DNA of 64,000 bases from Bacillota bacterium (GCA_030057655.1 JASGUQ010000038.1:35675-99674), one strand, 5' to 3'; counted from the stretch's first letter, positions 18,036-26,698 are shown. Numbers and translations are program-made. The notes: generated by a model from the letters alone, not told the origin.

Positions 18036-18886
18036 TCCGCAATCCATCTGACGCGGACTTGCCTCAATTGCAAGCGCTCTGGAAGGAGGCCTTCGGGGAC
18101 AGCGAGGAAGACACCGCGCATTACTTCAAACATCGGCATCAGCATGAAAACATGCTGATCTTCCTTAACGGGAATGAGGTCACCGCCATGCTCAGCCTGC
18201 TGCCGGTCGAACTTGTGACCCCAGAGAAGACAGAAAAAGCGCGGTATATTTTTGCTGTCGCGACCAAAAAGAATCATCGGGGGCAAGGAATCAGCACCAA
18301 ACTTCTTGATGCCGCGCACCAATCTATCAAAAGTGAAGGCGGAGCGGCCGGTATTCTGGTGCCGGCCGAAAGCAGCCTGTTCGTGTTTTACGAGAAACGG
18401 GGGTATCGAACTGCCTTTTACATTGATGAAGCGAAGAGAAACGCCAAAGACCTGCCTTCCCCTCATCAGGAAGACAGCATCGAGGTTTGCGGGGCTGAAG
18501 ATTATTTGATAATGCGCGACTCTCTGTGCAAGAGCAATGCCATGTTTGTCCGCTGGGGAATTGAAGCCTTGACCTACATCAAAAACAGTTTTGAAAGGGC
18601 AGGCGGAGCAATGTTCAGGATGAGCGTCAATGGAAAACCTGCCCTGGCAGTCTGCGCCCCCTATGGGAACGAGGTTCAGGTGACGGAACTGCTGTGTGAC
18701 AAAGAATATTTAGACCGCTGCCTTGCCCTGATCCACAGTCAAATGAAAGCAGATTCCTACCTGGTCAGGACGCCGCAAGGCAGGCAAAACAAAGGCTTTG
18801 CCCGCCCCTTTGGCATGATCCATTGGCTGAAGGAACCCCTTGAGTCAGAGGGCGAACCGCCCTACCTGTCTTTCGCGAAGGATTAA
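18032..18886 (+). CDS. GNAT family N-acetyltransferase
   Basis: A 284-residue protein whose N-terminal 130 residues form a GNAT domain: the acetyl-CoA loop is VATKKNHRGQGISTKLLD (about 75-92), matching the R/Q-x-x-G-x-G/A pattern, followed by the FYEKRGYR beta-strand motif. The C-terminal half resembles the sterol-carrier-like extension of Eis-type acetyltransferases, but weakly. Translation is coupled to the upstream DUF2156 gene. Substrate unknown. Confidence 0.8.
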   Translation: MIRNPSDADLPQLQALWKEAFGDSEEDTAHYFKHRHQHENMLIFLNGNEVTAMLSLLPVELVTPEKTEKARYIFAVATKKNHRGQGISTKLLDAAHQSIKSEGGAAGILVPAESSLFVFYEKRGYRTAFYIDEAKRNAKDLPSPHQEDSIEVCGAEDYLIMRDSLCKSNAMFVRWGIEALTYIKNSFERAGGAMFRMSVNGKPALAVCAPYGNEVQVTELLCDKEYLDRCLALIHSQMKADSYLVRTPQGRQNKGFARPFGMIHWLKEPLESEGEPPYLSFAKD

Positions 18887-18898
18887 TTGTTTTTTAAT

Positions 18899-20065
18899 TT
18901 AATAGCTGCCGTCTGTGTCCAGGATTTGCGAGGGGCCGCTCTTGTGCCTAGACACGGCACGGCGTTTGTTGAGTTCGTCTAAAAAAAGCTGCTCGTCCAT
19001 GGGCAGGGTCACGGGCTGTTTCAGCCAGGAGGACAGGTGCATGGCGTTTGACAGGGTGAGGCCATTGATCCCCTCCCTGCCGTCCGCCAGCAGGGGCGCG
19101 CCATGGAGAATGTGCGCGGCAAAAGCGCGCATCACCCCGGCATGATGGGGATTTTGCCCATCTGTTTCAACAATGTTGGTTTCAAACGGGGGCTTTTGAA
19201 AGCCTTCTTTACATGAAAAGCAAAACACCCGCTCGTCTTCCAGCAGCCTGTCAAAGGTGATGACATCGTTTTCACAGACCAGGCGGCCCCTTGTCCCGGT
19301 GATCTCAAGCCGGTTGGTACCCGGGGCGTCCGCGGTGGAGGTGATGAAGACGCCGGTCGCGCCGTTTTCATATTCCAGATAGGCGGTTACATCGTCCTCC
19401 ACCTCAATGTCATGCCATTTCCCCTCATGCGCGAAGGCCTGAACCTTTTTGGGCATGCCGCACAGCCATTGGAGCAGGTCCAGCTGGTGCGGGCACTGAT
19501 TGAGCAGCACGCCCCCGCCTTCACCTGCCCAGGTCGCGCGCCAGGCGCCCGAATCATAGTAAGCCTGGGTGCGGTACCAGTCGGTGATCAGCCAGTTGAC
19601 CCGCTTGATCTCCCCCAGTTCGCCATTTTTCAGCATCTCAAGGATCTTGATGTACATCGAATTGGCGCGCTGGTTGAACATCATGCCAAAGGCCAATTCA
19701 GGATGGTTATCTGCGGCTTTAATCATGTCCCTGACCTGCAGGGTGTACACCCCAGCCGGTTTCTCGCACATGACGTGAAGCCCCTGTTCAAAAGCCTGGA
19801 TCGCCAGCCCAGGGTGCTGATAATGAGGCGTCGCGATGAGAACAGCGTCACAGCATCCGCTTTTGATCAAGTCGATGCCTTCGCTGAATATCCGCACTTC
19901 CTTTGGCAGTTCACTTTTTGCCCAGTCCCGGCGCGCGCCGCTGCGGTCCGCCACCGCGGTCAGGACGATCTCAGGCGTTTCGCCGTCAACGATGTACCTG
20001 CAATGCTTGCTGCCGATGTTGCCAATGCCGATGACGCCCAGGCTGATAACTTGTTTCCCGCTCAT
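18899..20065 (-). CDS. Gfo/Idh/MocA family oxidoreductase
   Basis: A 388-residue NAD(P)-dependent oxidoreductase. The N-terminal Rossmann fold begins with GVIGIGNIGS (about 10-19), the conserved CEKPAG motif is at about 95, and the C-terminal domain carries GGGVLLNQCPHQLDLLQW with the catalytic-type His near 190. Family members oxidise or reduce sugars and inositols. It overlaps the adjacent isomerase by 4 bases (ATGA), suggesting they act on successive steps of one carbohydrate pathway; the substrate is not evident. Confidence 0.9.
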   Translation of the reverse strand: MSGKQVISLGVIGIGNIGSKHCRYIVDGETPEIVLTAVADRSGARRDWAKSELPKEVRIFSEGIDLIKSGCCDAVLIATPHYQHPGLAIQAFEQGLHVMCEKPAGVYTLQVRDMIKAADNHPELAFGMMFNQRANSMYIKILEMLKNGELGEIKRVNWLITDWYRTQAYYDSGAWRATWAGEGGGVLLNQCPHQLDLLQWLCGMPKKVQAFAHEGKWHDIEVEDDVTAYLEYENGATGVFITSTADAPGTNRLEITGTRGRLVCENDVITFDRLLEDERVFCFSCKEGFQKPPFETNIVETDGQNPHHAGVMRAFAAHILHGAPLLADGREGINGLTLSNAMHLSSWLKQPVTLPMDEQLFLDELNKRRAVSRHKSGPSQILDTDGSY

Positions 20066-20826
20066 TGATAGCCCTCTTTCTGTAAATACTCATAGCTGCG
20101 TTTCAGGCAGTCAAAGGGATCTTCCCCATAGCAGTTGTCCTGTTCCACCAAAAGGTATTGGGTGGTGCCCTGGGTTTTTAGCAGATCAAGGATTTTTTTG
20201 AAAGGCAGGTTGCCCTCCCCCACCACAGCCATGCGCTGCTCAAAGCCCTTAACAGCCATGTCCTTTAAGTGAACGCATTGGATCCGATCCTTCAGTTTAA
20301 CAATGGTGTCGCAGACGTCAGCCCCTGCCGCCTGCACCCAGTAGGTATCCAGCGTAATGCCCAGCAGGTCTGGTGGCAGGACATCAAGGATCAGGTCCAG
20401 CATGGTGAGCCCTTGGCTGTTTCTTTCCCACTCCAGATTATGATGATGGTAGAACAGTTTTTTGCCGGCATCCAAGAACCGCTGCGCGGTGTCCTTAAAA
20501 TCCAGGGCAAACTGAGCGGCTTTCTCAGGGCTCCTGTAGCGTTCCGGCATCATGCCGATCCCGATATAATCACAGTTTAAAATGTTATGGTCAAGGATGA
20601 CCCCCTCAGGGTCTGTCAGCATCCTGTCCGGATTGGTGTGTGTCAGCACGATCTGAAGACCCGCTTCGTCGCAAGCGTCCTTCATAAACCGCGGGCTGAG
20701 CGGGCCAAAGCCGGACAACTGAACGCAGGTGTAGCCGATGTCCGCGATCTTCCGCATGGAAGAGGCAAAATCAGCCTCATTCTGCATGAAATCTCGGATG
20801 GTATAAGTCTGAGCGCCGCAAATCAT
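20062..20826 (-). CDS. sugar phosphate isomerase/epimerase (TIM barrel)
   Basis: A 254-residue protein of the AP-endonuclease-2/xylose-isomerase-like family. Barrel strands with the usual metal-binding positions are visible: FYHHHNLEWE (about 125-134), GITLDTYW (about 155) and the CVHLKDM strand (about 185), ending in YLLVEQDN. It probably isomerises or epimerises a sugar or inositol derivative together with the overlapping Gfo/Idh oxidoreductase. GGGGGG lies just upstream of the ATG. The leader from the predicted promoter at 21026 is long (about 190 bases) and holds small hairpins but no recognised riboswitch. Confidence 0.85.
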   Translation of the reverse strand: MICGAQTYTIRDFMQNEADFASSMRKIADIGYTCVQLSGFGPLSPRFMKDACDEAGLQIVLTHTNPDRMLTDPEGVILDHNILNCDYIGIGMMPERYRSPEKAAQFALDFKDTAQRFLDAGKKLFYHHHNLEWERNSQGLTMLDLILDVLPPDLLGITLDTYWVQAAGADVCDTIVKLKDRIQCVHLKDMAVKGFEQRMAVVGEGNLPFKKILDLLKTQGTTQYLLVEQDNCYGEDPFDCLKRSYEYLQKEGYQ

Positions 20827-21025
20827 CGCTGTTCCCCCCTTTTTCGATGTTAACGCTTGCTTTATCTGCCTTTAAAATCAAGGCGTTTTTGCTTGTTCAT
20901 TGAAAATACGCGGGTTCAGGTGCAGACAGCCCACGGGCTTTTATCATGTCACATCGGTTTCTTCGAAAATCATTCGGGGTGTACGTCCTGCCGCCGGAAG
21001 CCGCTTTTTCTTTTAGTCGAACATG

Positions 21026-21034
21026 ATTATATCA
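21026..21034 (-). promoter_or_regulatory. extended -10 upstream of isomerase operon
   Basis: TGA-TATAAT on the minus strand (plus 21026-21034) with a weak -35. The implied 5' leader of about 190 bases (20827-21018) contains GCCC/GGGC and GCCTT/AAGGC hairpins of unknown role. Confidence 0.45.
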
Positions 21035-21067
21035 CATGAAAGGGATGATTGAAGAGGGCGGAGTTTT

Positions 21068-21892
21068 TTATTGCTCACCCAGCGAAACAGGCACAAAACC
21101 TTCACGGGTCAGCACATATCGCTCGGTAAAACCGCCGTCCTTCAGCAGCTGTTTTGCTTGCTCAAACTCGCAATCCAGCTGCTGGCGGCGATGGCAGTCT
21201 GACGTGATGATGGCTTTGAAACCCAGCTGATTCATCCGCTTGACAATCGGCAGCGCAGGGTAGGGCGTTGTGCGGTAACCCCTGGCAATCGCCCCGGTGT
21301 TCACTTCAAAGAAAGGGATTTTACCTTTTAAGGCTTCCAATGCTTCAAAAGCAGAATCAAGGTATTCATCTGACTGATCGGGAAAGAAGGTATGGCTTTG
21401 CGAATGCTTGGTGATGAGATCAAAATGCCCGATGATATCAAAATCACCATATTCAGGCAGTTTTTTCAGCTGGCGGTAATAGGCTTTGGCGTATTTCATG
21501 CCGTCATTATCAAAACAGTCCTTGATGACCTGCTGTACCTCCCCGGCAGTCACGTCAAAGGGAACGATTGTGCCCTCGAAGTTAAAATAGTGCGATGAAC
21601 CGATCAAGTAGTCATAGCCGGACAGATCCACCTCAGAAAGCATCTCCACCTCAAGGCCAAGATAGATGTCGATTTGCCGGCTGTATTTGGCCCTCAATTC
21701 GCTGATGATCCGCCGGTATTCCTGCGTGCCTTCAAGCGACATGCAGTATTCCAGATCCCAGGGCGTGTAGGAGTGACCGGAAAATCCCAAAGAGTGAAAG
21801 CCTTTATCTATTGCCGTTAAAACCATTTGCTCAGGCGTGTCAGTGCCATCGCAAAAGACGGTATGTGTGTGTAAATTCTGTTTGTGCTGCAT
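21068..21892 (-). CDS. PHP-domain histidinol-phosphatase-like protein
   Basis: A 274-residue PHP-family metal-dependent phosphatase of the HisJ/HisK type. Metal ligands are visible in NLHTHTVFCDG (residues 6-16), FSGHSY (about 38), GLEVEM (about 80), GSSHYF (about 99) and DIIGHFDLI (about 150), with the terminal ITSDCHR. In family members this hydrolyses L-histidinol phosphate, but no other his genes are in the window, so another phosphate substrate is possible. It follows the metallophosphoesterase gene by 56 bases in the same direction. Confidence 0.85.
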   Translation of the reverse strand: MQHKQNLHTHTVFCDGTDTPEQMVLTAIDKGFHSLGFSGHSYTPWDLEYCMSLEGTQEYRRIISELRAKYSRQIDIYLGLEVEMLSEVDLSGYDYLIGSSHYFNFEGTIVPFDVTAGEVQQVIKDCFDNDGMKYAKAYYRQLKKLPEYGDFDIIGHFDLITKHSQSHTFFPDQSDEYLDSAFEALEALKGKIPFFEVNTGAIARGYRTTPYPALPIVKRMNQLGFKAIITSDCHRRQQLDCEFEQAKQLLKDGGFTERYVLTREGFVPVSLGEQ

Positions 21893-21948
21893 CGTAGTAT
21901 CTCCTCATCCGTATGCTGTGGCGCAACCACGGCTCTTCTATCTGTGTG

Positions 21949-22800
21949 TCAGGTGATCACAATTTCATGCGCATCGCCTGAAAAATTGCCTCCAACGACA
22001 TATTGGCGGGCGGTGTCGCTCCACTGGCTCTCGTGAAAATAGTGGAGGTGGCCCGCGAAAACCGCCTTGATCAAACTGAGGGACTTTAAATAATCGATCA
22101 TCGCCCTGTCTTCATTGGTGGCGCGCTGCTGTTCAAAACGGTCTTTTGAGTAACCGGCGATCAGATCGTCCGGACAGCCCATGATGGACGCGTAAGAATT
22201 GCCCCTTACTCTGATGCACTCGTCAAATAATTCCTCTGTGTAAAAAGGATTGTGCACAAATAGAATGATCGGCAGTCCCTTTAAGACCTCAGCTTTGAAA
22301 AGCTCGATGTGCTCCCGGTTAAAATGGTAGTAACTGTTGTCAAGCCCAACCAGATTAAGTCCGCCAACCACCCTTGAGCAAAAGCGAATGTCATGTTTAA
22401 AGGCCTGCTGCACCAGGGGCAGACTATCCTGCTTGTACGCCTCATCCTCCACCGCTTCACCCACATACTTGCTAAATTCATGGTTTCCGGCCACAAAGAA
22501 ATAATCCAAATCGCCCATGATCCCCTTGACCAGATCCAAATTCCTGTACGAAACAAAATCAATCAGGTCGCCGGTATGCACCAGCAAATCGCAATGCTCC
22601 ACCGCATAATCCATGGCGTTGAGCAAATGGATCAAGCAGGCGTGCGTCCCGTTTTCAAACAATTGGCTTCTTTTCTCTGCCAACTTCTGCTTTCGGGCAT
22701 CATCGCGGCTGTCCGCAAAAGAAAGGTGGGTATCGGAGATGTGCAGGAGTTTTACAGGAGACTGCAGCCCTATGTGCAAACCAATTTTCTTAATACCCAT
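21949..22800 (-). CDS. metallophosphoesterase
   Basis: A 283-residue calcineurin-like phosphoesterase. Metal-binding motifs in order: DTHLSF (D-x-H, about residue 23), HTGDLIDF (G-D, about 75), GNHEF (about 104), LFVHNPF and FAGHLHYFH (G-H-x-H, about 250). No signal peptide, so cytosolic. The second of two adjacent ATGs (22800) is preferred because AAAGGA lies 6 bases upstream. It is the first gene after the promoter at 22848-22876 and is followed by the PHP phosphatase; both are phosphate-ester hydrolases of unknown substrate. Confidence 0.85.
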   Translation of the reverse strand: MGIKKIGLHIGLQSPVKLLHISDTHLSFADSRDDARKQKLAEKRSQLFENGTHACLIHLLNAMDYAVEHCDLLVHTGDLIDFVSYRNLDLVKGIMGDLDYFFVAGNHEFSKYVGEAVEDEAYKQDSLPLVQQAFKHDIRFCSRVVGGLNLVGLDNSYYHFNREHIELFKAEVLKGLPIILFVHNPFYTEELFDECIRVRGNSYASIMGCPDDLIAGYSKDRFEQQRATNEDRAMIDYLKSLSLIKAVFAGHLHYFHESQWSDTARQYVVGGNFSGDAHEIVIT

Positions 22801-22847
22801 CATTTTTCCTTTCAAATCAAAGCCCGATGAACAAGGGACCGGGAAAA

Positions 22848-22876
22848 ATCATAGCAGATGCCCTTCCGCCGTGCAA
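22848..22876 (-). promoter_or_regulatory. promoter of metallophosphoesterase/PHP pair
   Basis: TTGCAC (plus 22871-22876), 17-base spacer, TATGAT (plus 22848-22853) with TGC before the -10 (extended -10). Confidence 0.6.
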
Positions 22877-22981
22877 GATTGGCTTTGCTGCATCATACGG
22901 TCCATAACAGATGTAAAACCCAGCAAGAGTGCTTCAGGAGGCAAACGAACTTCCGATATGTGTTGTTTCTTATAAAAAGTT

Positions 22982-23008
22982 AAAACCCCTTGAAAATCAA
23001 GAGGTTTT
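22982..23008 (-). terminator. terminator of tRNA-Ala
   Basis: A 12-bp stem with one mismatch (22982-22993 with 22997-23008, AAA loop) directly 3' of the tRNA on the minus strand; TTTT lies in the stem end and TTTTT three bases later. Confidence 0.75.
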
Positions 23009-23011
23009 GAC

Positions 23012-23087
23012 TGGTGGAGCATAAGAGATTCGAACTCTTGACCCCCACAATGCCATTGTGGTGCGCTACCAACTGCGCTAATGCCCC
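23012..23087 (-). tRNA. tRNA-Ala (GGC)
   Basis: A 76-base cloverleaf with encoded CCA. The acceptor stem GGGGCAT pairs with ATGCTCC, leaving the G3-U70 wobble pair that is the alanine identity element. Anticodon stem CCACA/TGTGG closes loop ATGGCAT, giving anticodon GGC (GCC/GCU codons). It is an independent unit with promoter at 23101-23129 and its own terminator. Confidence 0.96.
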
Positions 23088-23100
23088 AGACGCGAGAGTT

Positions 23101-23129
23101 AGGATATCATGAACTTTGAGAATTGTAAA
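23101..23129 (-). promoter_or_regulatory. promoter of tRNA-Ala
   Basis: TTTACA (plus 23124-23129), 17-base spacer, TATCCT (plus 23101-23106), 13 bases upstream of the tRNA 5' end. Confidence 0.65.
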
Positions 23130-23205
23130 GCATTTTTGAAAATTTCTTTTTTTCTGTCTGACAAGAGCTTGACAAGAGCCTCTGGAAATTATTAAAAATT
23201 AGGGC

Positions 23206-23255
23206 TTGACAAGAACAACAACATGAGATATATTAGTTCATGCGCCGCAAGGCGT
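23206..23255 (+). promoter_or_regulatory. strong promoter and leader hairpin of tRNA-fMet/Met
   Basis: Perfect TTGACA (23206-23211), 17-base spacer, TATATT (23229-23234). The transcript would begin around 23241, right at a CGCC-GCAA-GGCG hairpin (23243-23254) with a GNRA-type loop. A second TTGACAAGA copy lies at 23169 and a related CTGACAAGA at 23158. Confidence 0.8.
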
Positions 23256-23259
23256 GTGA

Positions 23260-23336
<77 letters not shown>

Positions 23337-23340
23337 CTTT

Positions 23341-23417
23341 GGCGGCGTAGCTCAGTTGGCTAGAGCATTCGGTTCATACCCGGAGTGTCGTTGGTTCAAA
23401 TCCGACCGCCGCTACCA
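23341..23417 (+). tRNA. elongator tRNA-Met (CAU)
   Basis: A 77-base tRNA with encoded CCA; anticodon stem TTCGG/CCGGA, loop TTCATAC, anticodon CAT. The acceptor GGCGGCG and the GGTTCATACCCG arm match the elongator methionine tRNA of Bacillota rather than tRNA-Ile2. A lysidine-modified isoleucine tRNA is the alternative but is less likely. Confidence 0.9.
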
Positions 23418-23427
23418 CGTCGCAAAT

Positions 23428-23460
23428 CCGATGTCTGAGAGGACACCGGTTTTTTCTTTT
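23428..23460 (+). terminator. terminator of tRNA-fMet/Met operon
   Basis: CCGATGTC pairs with GGACACCGG (one mismatch) around a short loop at 23428-23449, followed by TTTTTTCTTTT. Confidence 0.8.
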
Positions 23461-23497
23461 AATCGGTTTAGGGTTATAGGCAAAGAAGCGTGTCTGA

Positions 23498-23570
23498 AAA
23501 GTGCAATATTTCCAATGGAATCAAACGGATATCGCACTTTAAAAATTGGATTTCATGCTTTGCGCATGAA
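23498..23570 (-). terminator. hairpins downstream of thyX
   Basis: Two stem-loops follow the thyX stop on the minus strand: TTCATGC/GCATGAA (23552-23558 with 23564-23570) and AAAGTGC-x-ATAT paired with ATAT-x-GCACTTT (23498-23540), the latter ending in TTTT. They probably end thyX transcription. Confidence 0.45.
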
Positions 23571-23586
23571 GCAGATGAAATGCTCC

Positions 23587-24210
23587 TCAGATGTCATCAA
23601 AGACTACAGGAATCATTGATTTTAACTTCTCCAAGAGCGGACACGCCACTTCTCTTATTTGAGGATGAGCGTTTTCAGGAGTTCTCATCTTAAAAAAATG
23701 TCTCCATTCTCTCAGGTTCATTGTTACAATGATCTCCGTTTTCAGGCTGTTTGGCAATACGCTTCTGGCTTCTTCAGGTTTCGCGCCAGCTTCAAGCAAC
23801 TTAAAATATGCTTTCTCGGAGAATTCCATTGCTTCTTTCCACAATGCATATTTTTCTTGCGAATTCTCATTGTCCCAATAAAAAGGCTTAATAAAAGTCA
23901 ATTCAGAGCCAAATTTCTCATGCCCGTAATTGCAATACCGAGTGCTTTCCTGTGAATAACTTGCGATGCGATGACGAACCAATTCATGGGAAACGCCCCT
24001 GTCGCAAATAATGCGTACACTGATCTTTTCATGCTCCAGGACAGACTCATGACCGCTTTTGATGATTCTTGCAACAAACTTTCTGGCTGAATCCTCCGTG
24101 ATCCTGTCCTCACTTTTGTAGCATGTTCGTCCATACAATTCGATCTGTTTTAAAATACGCTCCCCATCAATGGCGTCTTCGATTTGAAAATTAGAATGAA
24201 TCAGTTTCAT
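23587..24210 (-). CDS. thyX: FAD-dependent thymidylate synthase ThyX
   Basis: A 207-residue flavin-dependent enzyme that makes dTMP from dUMP with methylenetetrahydrofolate. The ThyX signature is clear: RHRIASYSQESTRY (about residues 79-92, pattern RHR-x-x-S-x-x-x-x-S-x-R), preceded by SVLEHEKISVRI and followed by the C-terminal LPNSLKTEIIVTMNLREWRHF region. It is noticeably more AT-rich than its neighbours and lies beside a tRNA cluster, so horizontal acquisition is possible. No thyA is in the window. Confidence 0.95.
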   Translation of the reverse strand: MKLIHSNFQIEDAIDGERILKQIELYGRTCYKSEDRITEDSARKFVARIIKSGHESVLEHEKISVRIICDRGVSHELVRHRIASYSQESTRYCNYGHEKFGSELTFIKPFYWDNENSQEKYALWKEAMEFSEKAYFKLLEAGAKPEEARSVLPNSLKTEIIVTMNLREWRHFFKMRTPENAHPQIREVACPLLEKLKSMIPVVFDDI

Positions 24211-24273
24211 GTCTGCCCTCCTGGTGTCATTTGGATATCCTTGGCATCGTGCAGCAATAAGCAGCCGGGTCTT

Positions 24274-25650
24274 TTATTGTACATTCTCCTTGATTTCACC
24301 TTTGTTAATCAATTCCTGCAATATTTTATGATGCAGTTCTGCGTCAATTCGGTAATACTTCAAATAGATGAAAAAGCTGATCAAAAGGCAGGCCAGCGGC
24401 AAAAGCAGCATGGCGGATTTCATCAGGAGAATGCCTTCTTTTGTGACCATGTCAGCGCTTTGCGCGGCGTTGATTCCGGACAGAATCAGGGTGACGGTGA
24501 CAATGCCGGAGGAAGCGGCGCCGCCGATCTTGTTGATCAGAGGCTGGAATGAGAAGGTGAGGCTTTCCTGACGGCGGCCAAGTTTCCACTGCCCGTACTC
24601 CACGCAGTCCGCCAGGAACATCAGCATCAGCAGCTGGATAAAGGCCTGGCCGGTAAAAATCAGGAAACCGGAGATGCCCAGGGGCAGCATGTTCATGGGA
24701 GAGAGGAAAAATCCGATGTATCCCAGGAAAACCAGGATCATGGACCAGGAATACAGCTTCCTGCGCTCAAAGCGCTTGCTGAACAGGGGGAAAACCATCA
24801 GCGCGGACAATTGCGCCACCCCCAGCACACCGGCGAAAACAGGGTACATCCCTTCGTTTCCAAAGGCGTACTTGAAGAAGTGAACGCCAAAGGCCGTGGT
24901 CGTGGTGTAGCCGATCATGAACAGGCCCATGGAGATGATGGTGATCCGCAATTGGTCGTTCTTGACCAGAAGATCCCAGAAGTCCCGCAGGCTTGTCTTT
25001 TCCTCCTGCCGGAAAGCGGAGCGCTGCTCCTTGACGCCAAAGACGGTGAACATCTGGAAGAGGATCATCAGGGCCGCCGTACCAATGGCGAAAACGGTCC
25101 AAGCCTGTTTTGCGCTGCCAAGTGCCTTCGTCAGGATGCCTGTGACCGGCAGAATCCCGACCACGACCAGGTACATCCCGATGTTGGCGCAGATGCGCGC
25201 GAAGGCGCCAATGCGCTCGCGCTCCTTTGGATGCACGGACAGGGCGGGCAGCATGGACCAGTAGGCGATGTCATTAGCGCCATAAAAGATGTCCCATCCC
25301 AGGTAGAGAAAAGTAAACAGAAGCAAATAGGCGGTCTGCCCAAGGCCAAAGTCCATGAACATGGGCACCATGAACACCGCTCCCAGGACAGCGCCAAGCA
25401 CGATCATGGGCTTGAACTTGCCAAAGCGGCTGTTGGTGTTGTCCACAATCATGCCCATGATGGGGTCATTGAGCGCGTCAAACACCCGAAGCACCGTCAA
25501 AATCAGAGCCATCCACCACATGGTGGCGTCCGGCAGATCCAGGATGTCTGTCAGATAATAAATCAGGTAGGTGGCGACCGTGGTGTAGAACATGTCCCGG
25601 CCGATGGTGCCTAGGCCAAAGAACAGTCTGTTTTTCTTCTGTTGATCCAT
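24274..25650 (-). CDS. GPH family sugar:cation symporter
   Basis: A 458-residue, 12-helix transporter of the glycoside-pentoside-hexuronide family within MFS. Family marks are the N-terminal FGLGTIGRDMFYTTVATYL, the DALNDPIMGMIVDNTNSRFGKFKP loop (about residues 55-78; D-x-x-x-D-P and R-x-G-x-x-x-P) and the cytoplasmic central loop. It probably imports a sugar or glycoside with a cation. ATG at 25650 follows GGAGGGG by 7 bases. It is divergent from an esterase, which may process the imported compound. Confidence 0.88.
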   Translation of the reverse strand: MDQQKKNRLFFGLGTIGRDMFYTTVATYLIYYLTDILDLPDATMWWMALILTVLRVFDALNDPIMGMIVDNTNSRFGKFKPMIVLGAVLGAVFMVPMFMDFGLGQTAYLLLFTFLYLGWDIFYGANDIAYWSMLPALSVHPKERERIGAFARICANIGMYLVVVGILPVTGILTKALGSAKQAWTVFAIGTAALMILFQMFTVFGVKEQRSAFRQEEKTSLRDFWDLLVKNDQLRITIISMGLFMIGYTTTTAFGVHFFKYAFGNEGMYPVFAGVLGVAQLSALMVFPLFSKRFERRKLYSWSMILVFLGYIGFFLSPMNMLPLGISGFLIFTGQAFIQLLMLMFLADCVEYGQWKLGRRQESLTFSFQPLINKIGGAASSGIVTVTLILSGINAAQSADMVTKEGILLMKSAMLLLPLACLLISFFIYLKYYRIDAELHHKILQELINKGEIKENVQ

Positions 25651-25703
25651 ATGCGTTCCCCTCCGTTGTTCTGCTCCAATCTTAGCACAAATACAGCAAA
25701 TAA

Positions 25704-25712
25704 TGATATACT
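25704..25712 (+). promoter_or_regulatory. extended -10 before esterase gene
   Basis: TGA followed by TATACT (25707-25712), 30 bases before the start codon; no convincing -35. Confidence 0.4.
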
Positions 25713-25741
25713 GTAGTTAATCATATCAGGAGGCTTTTTGA

Positions 25742-26662
25742 ATGAACCCAGACATTATCCTGCCCAACAATCCTGAATTTTCAGGCATGGCCGTGATGAA
25801 TGACGAAATGACCTTTGAATGCGAGGGCCAGACACAGCGAATGACCCTGATTATGCCGGGTAAAATGGCCCGGGAAGAGAATAAGACACGTTTTCCACTG
25901 GTGGTTTTCCTGCAGGGCAGCGGCTGGACCGCGCCCAACCGTTTCGCCCAGCTGCCGCAGCTTTGCGCCTACGCGCAAAAAGGGATCGCGGTCGCGTCCA
26001 TCACCCACCGCAACAGCCTGGACGGCAATCCTTTTCCTGCCTACCTGAAGGACGCCAAGGCTGCCATCCGCTATTTACGCTCAAGAGCAGAAGAATTAAA
26101 GATTGACGAAAACAGGATCGCGTTTTTTGGCACCTCTTCCGGCGGTAACACCGCGCTTCTTGTCGGGCTGACAGGGGATGATGAGCGCTATCTGACGGAG
26201 GATTACAAAGGGTATTCCGATCAGGTCGCCTGCGTGGTGGACTGCTTTGGGCCAAGCGACCTGATCCAGTTTGAAGGCAGTCCCCTGCCGCCGCTGACAC
26301 AGGACGAACGACTGCCGGATCAGGAGACGCTGAAGGCGCTTTATCAGGACAGGGATCAGGGGATGCTGGATATTTTGTTCGCTCTGTTTGGCAGCCAGGA
26401 CGCGATGGCTGTCCTGAAAGCGATGAGCCCGATTTTGGAAATCAAGCCCGGGAAGCAATACCCGCCTTTTCTGATCGTTCAGGGCAGCGCGGACGATGTG
26501 GTACCCATGAGCCAGTCAGTTAAAATGCACCAGGCGCTGAAAGACGCCTGCCAGAACAGCACATTGGTTGAAATAACCAACGCCGAGCATGAAGGTACTT
26601 TCTGGAGCGATGACCTGCACACCTTGATTTTCGAGTTTTTGAAAACCAATCTTGGCGCTTAA
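25742..26662 (+). CDS. alpha/beta hydrolase, acetyl-esterase-like
   Basis: A 306-residue cytosolic alpha/beta hydrolase of the esterase/lipase (hormone-sensitive lipase/BD-FAE) type. The nucleophile elbow is FFGTSSGG (Ser near residue 137), the acid is in GSADDVVP (about 249) and the His in NAEHEG (about 281). The oxyanion-hole HGGG of the family is replaced by LQGSGW, a variant seen in some members. It faces the GPH transporter, suggesting de-acylation of an imported glycoside. The AGGAGG before the ATG is strong. Confidence 0.82.
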   Translation: MNPDIILPNNPEFSGMAVMNDEMTFECEGQTQRMTLIMPGKMAREENKTRFPLVVFLQGSGWTAPNRFAQLPQLCAYAQKGIAVASITHRNSLDGNPFPAYLKDAKAAIRYLRSRAEELKIDENRIAFFGTSSGGNTALLVGLTGDDERYLTEDYKGYSDQVACVVDCFGPSDLIQFEGSPLPPLTQDERLPDQETLKALYQDRDQGMLDILFALFGSQDAMAVLKAMSPILEIKPGKQYPPFLIVQGSADDVVPMSQSVKMHQALKDACQNSTLVEITNAEHEGTFWSDDLHTLIFEFLKTNLGA

Positions 26663-26669
26663 GGACGTT

Positions 26670-26698
26670 TTGACGCGCCTGCAGGGCTATGTTATCCT
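26670..26698 (+). promoter_or_regulatory. promoter of par run
   Basis: TTGACG (26670-26675), 17-base spacer, TATCCT (26693-26698) preceded by TGT (extended -10). It lies 36 bases before the first gene of the parAB run. Confidence 0.65.

Noticed and set aside
20827..21025. Long leader as a riboswitch or T-box candidate
   Set aside because: Only small unrelated hairpins are visible; no T-box sequence, no known riboswitch core and no terminator/antiterminator pair was recognised.
23418..23586. Possible attachment site downstream of tRNA-Met
   Set aside because: The sequence is accounted for by a terminator and thyX hairpins; no direct copy of the tRNA 3' end and no integrase were found.
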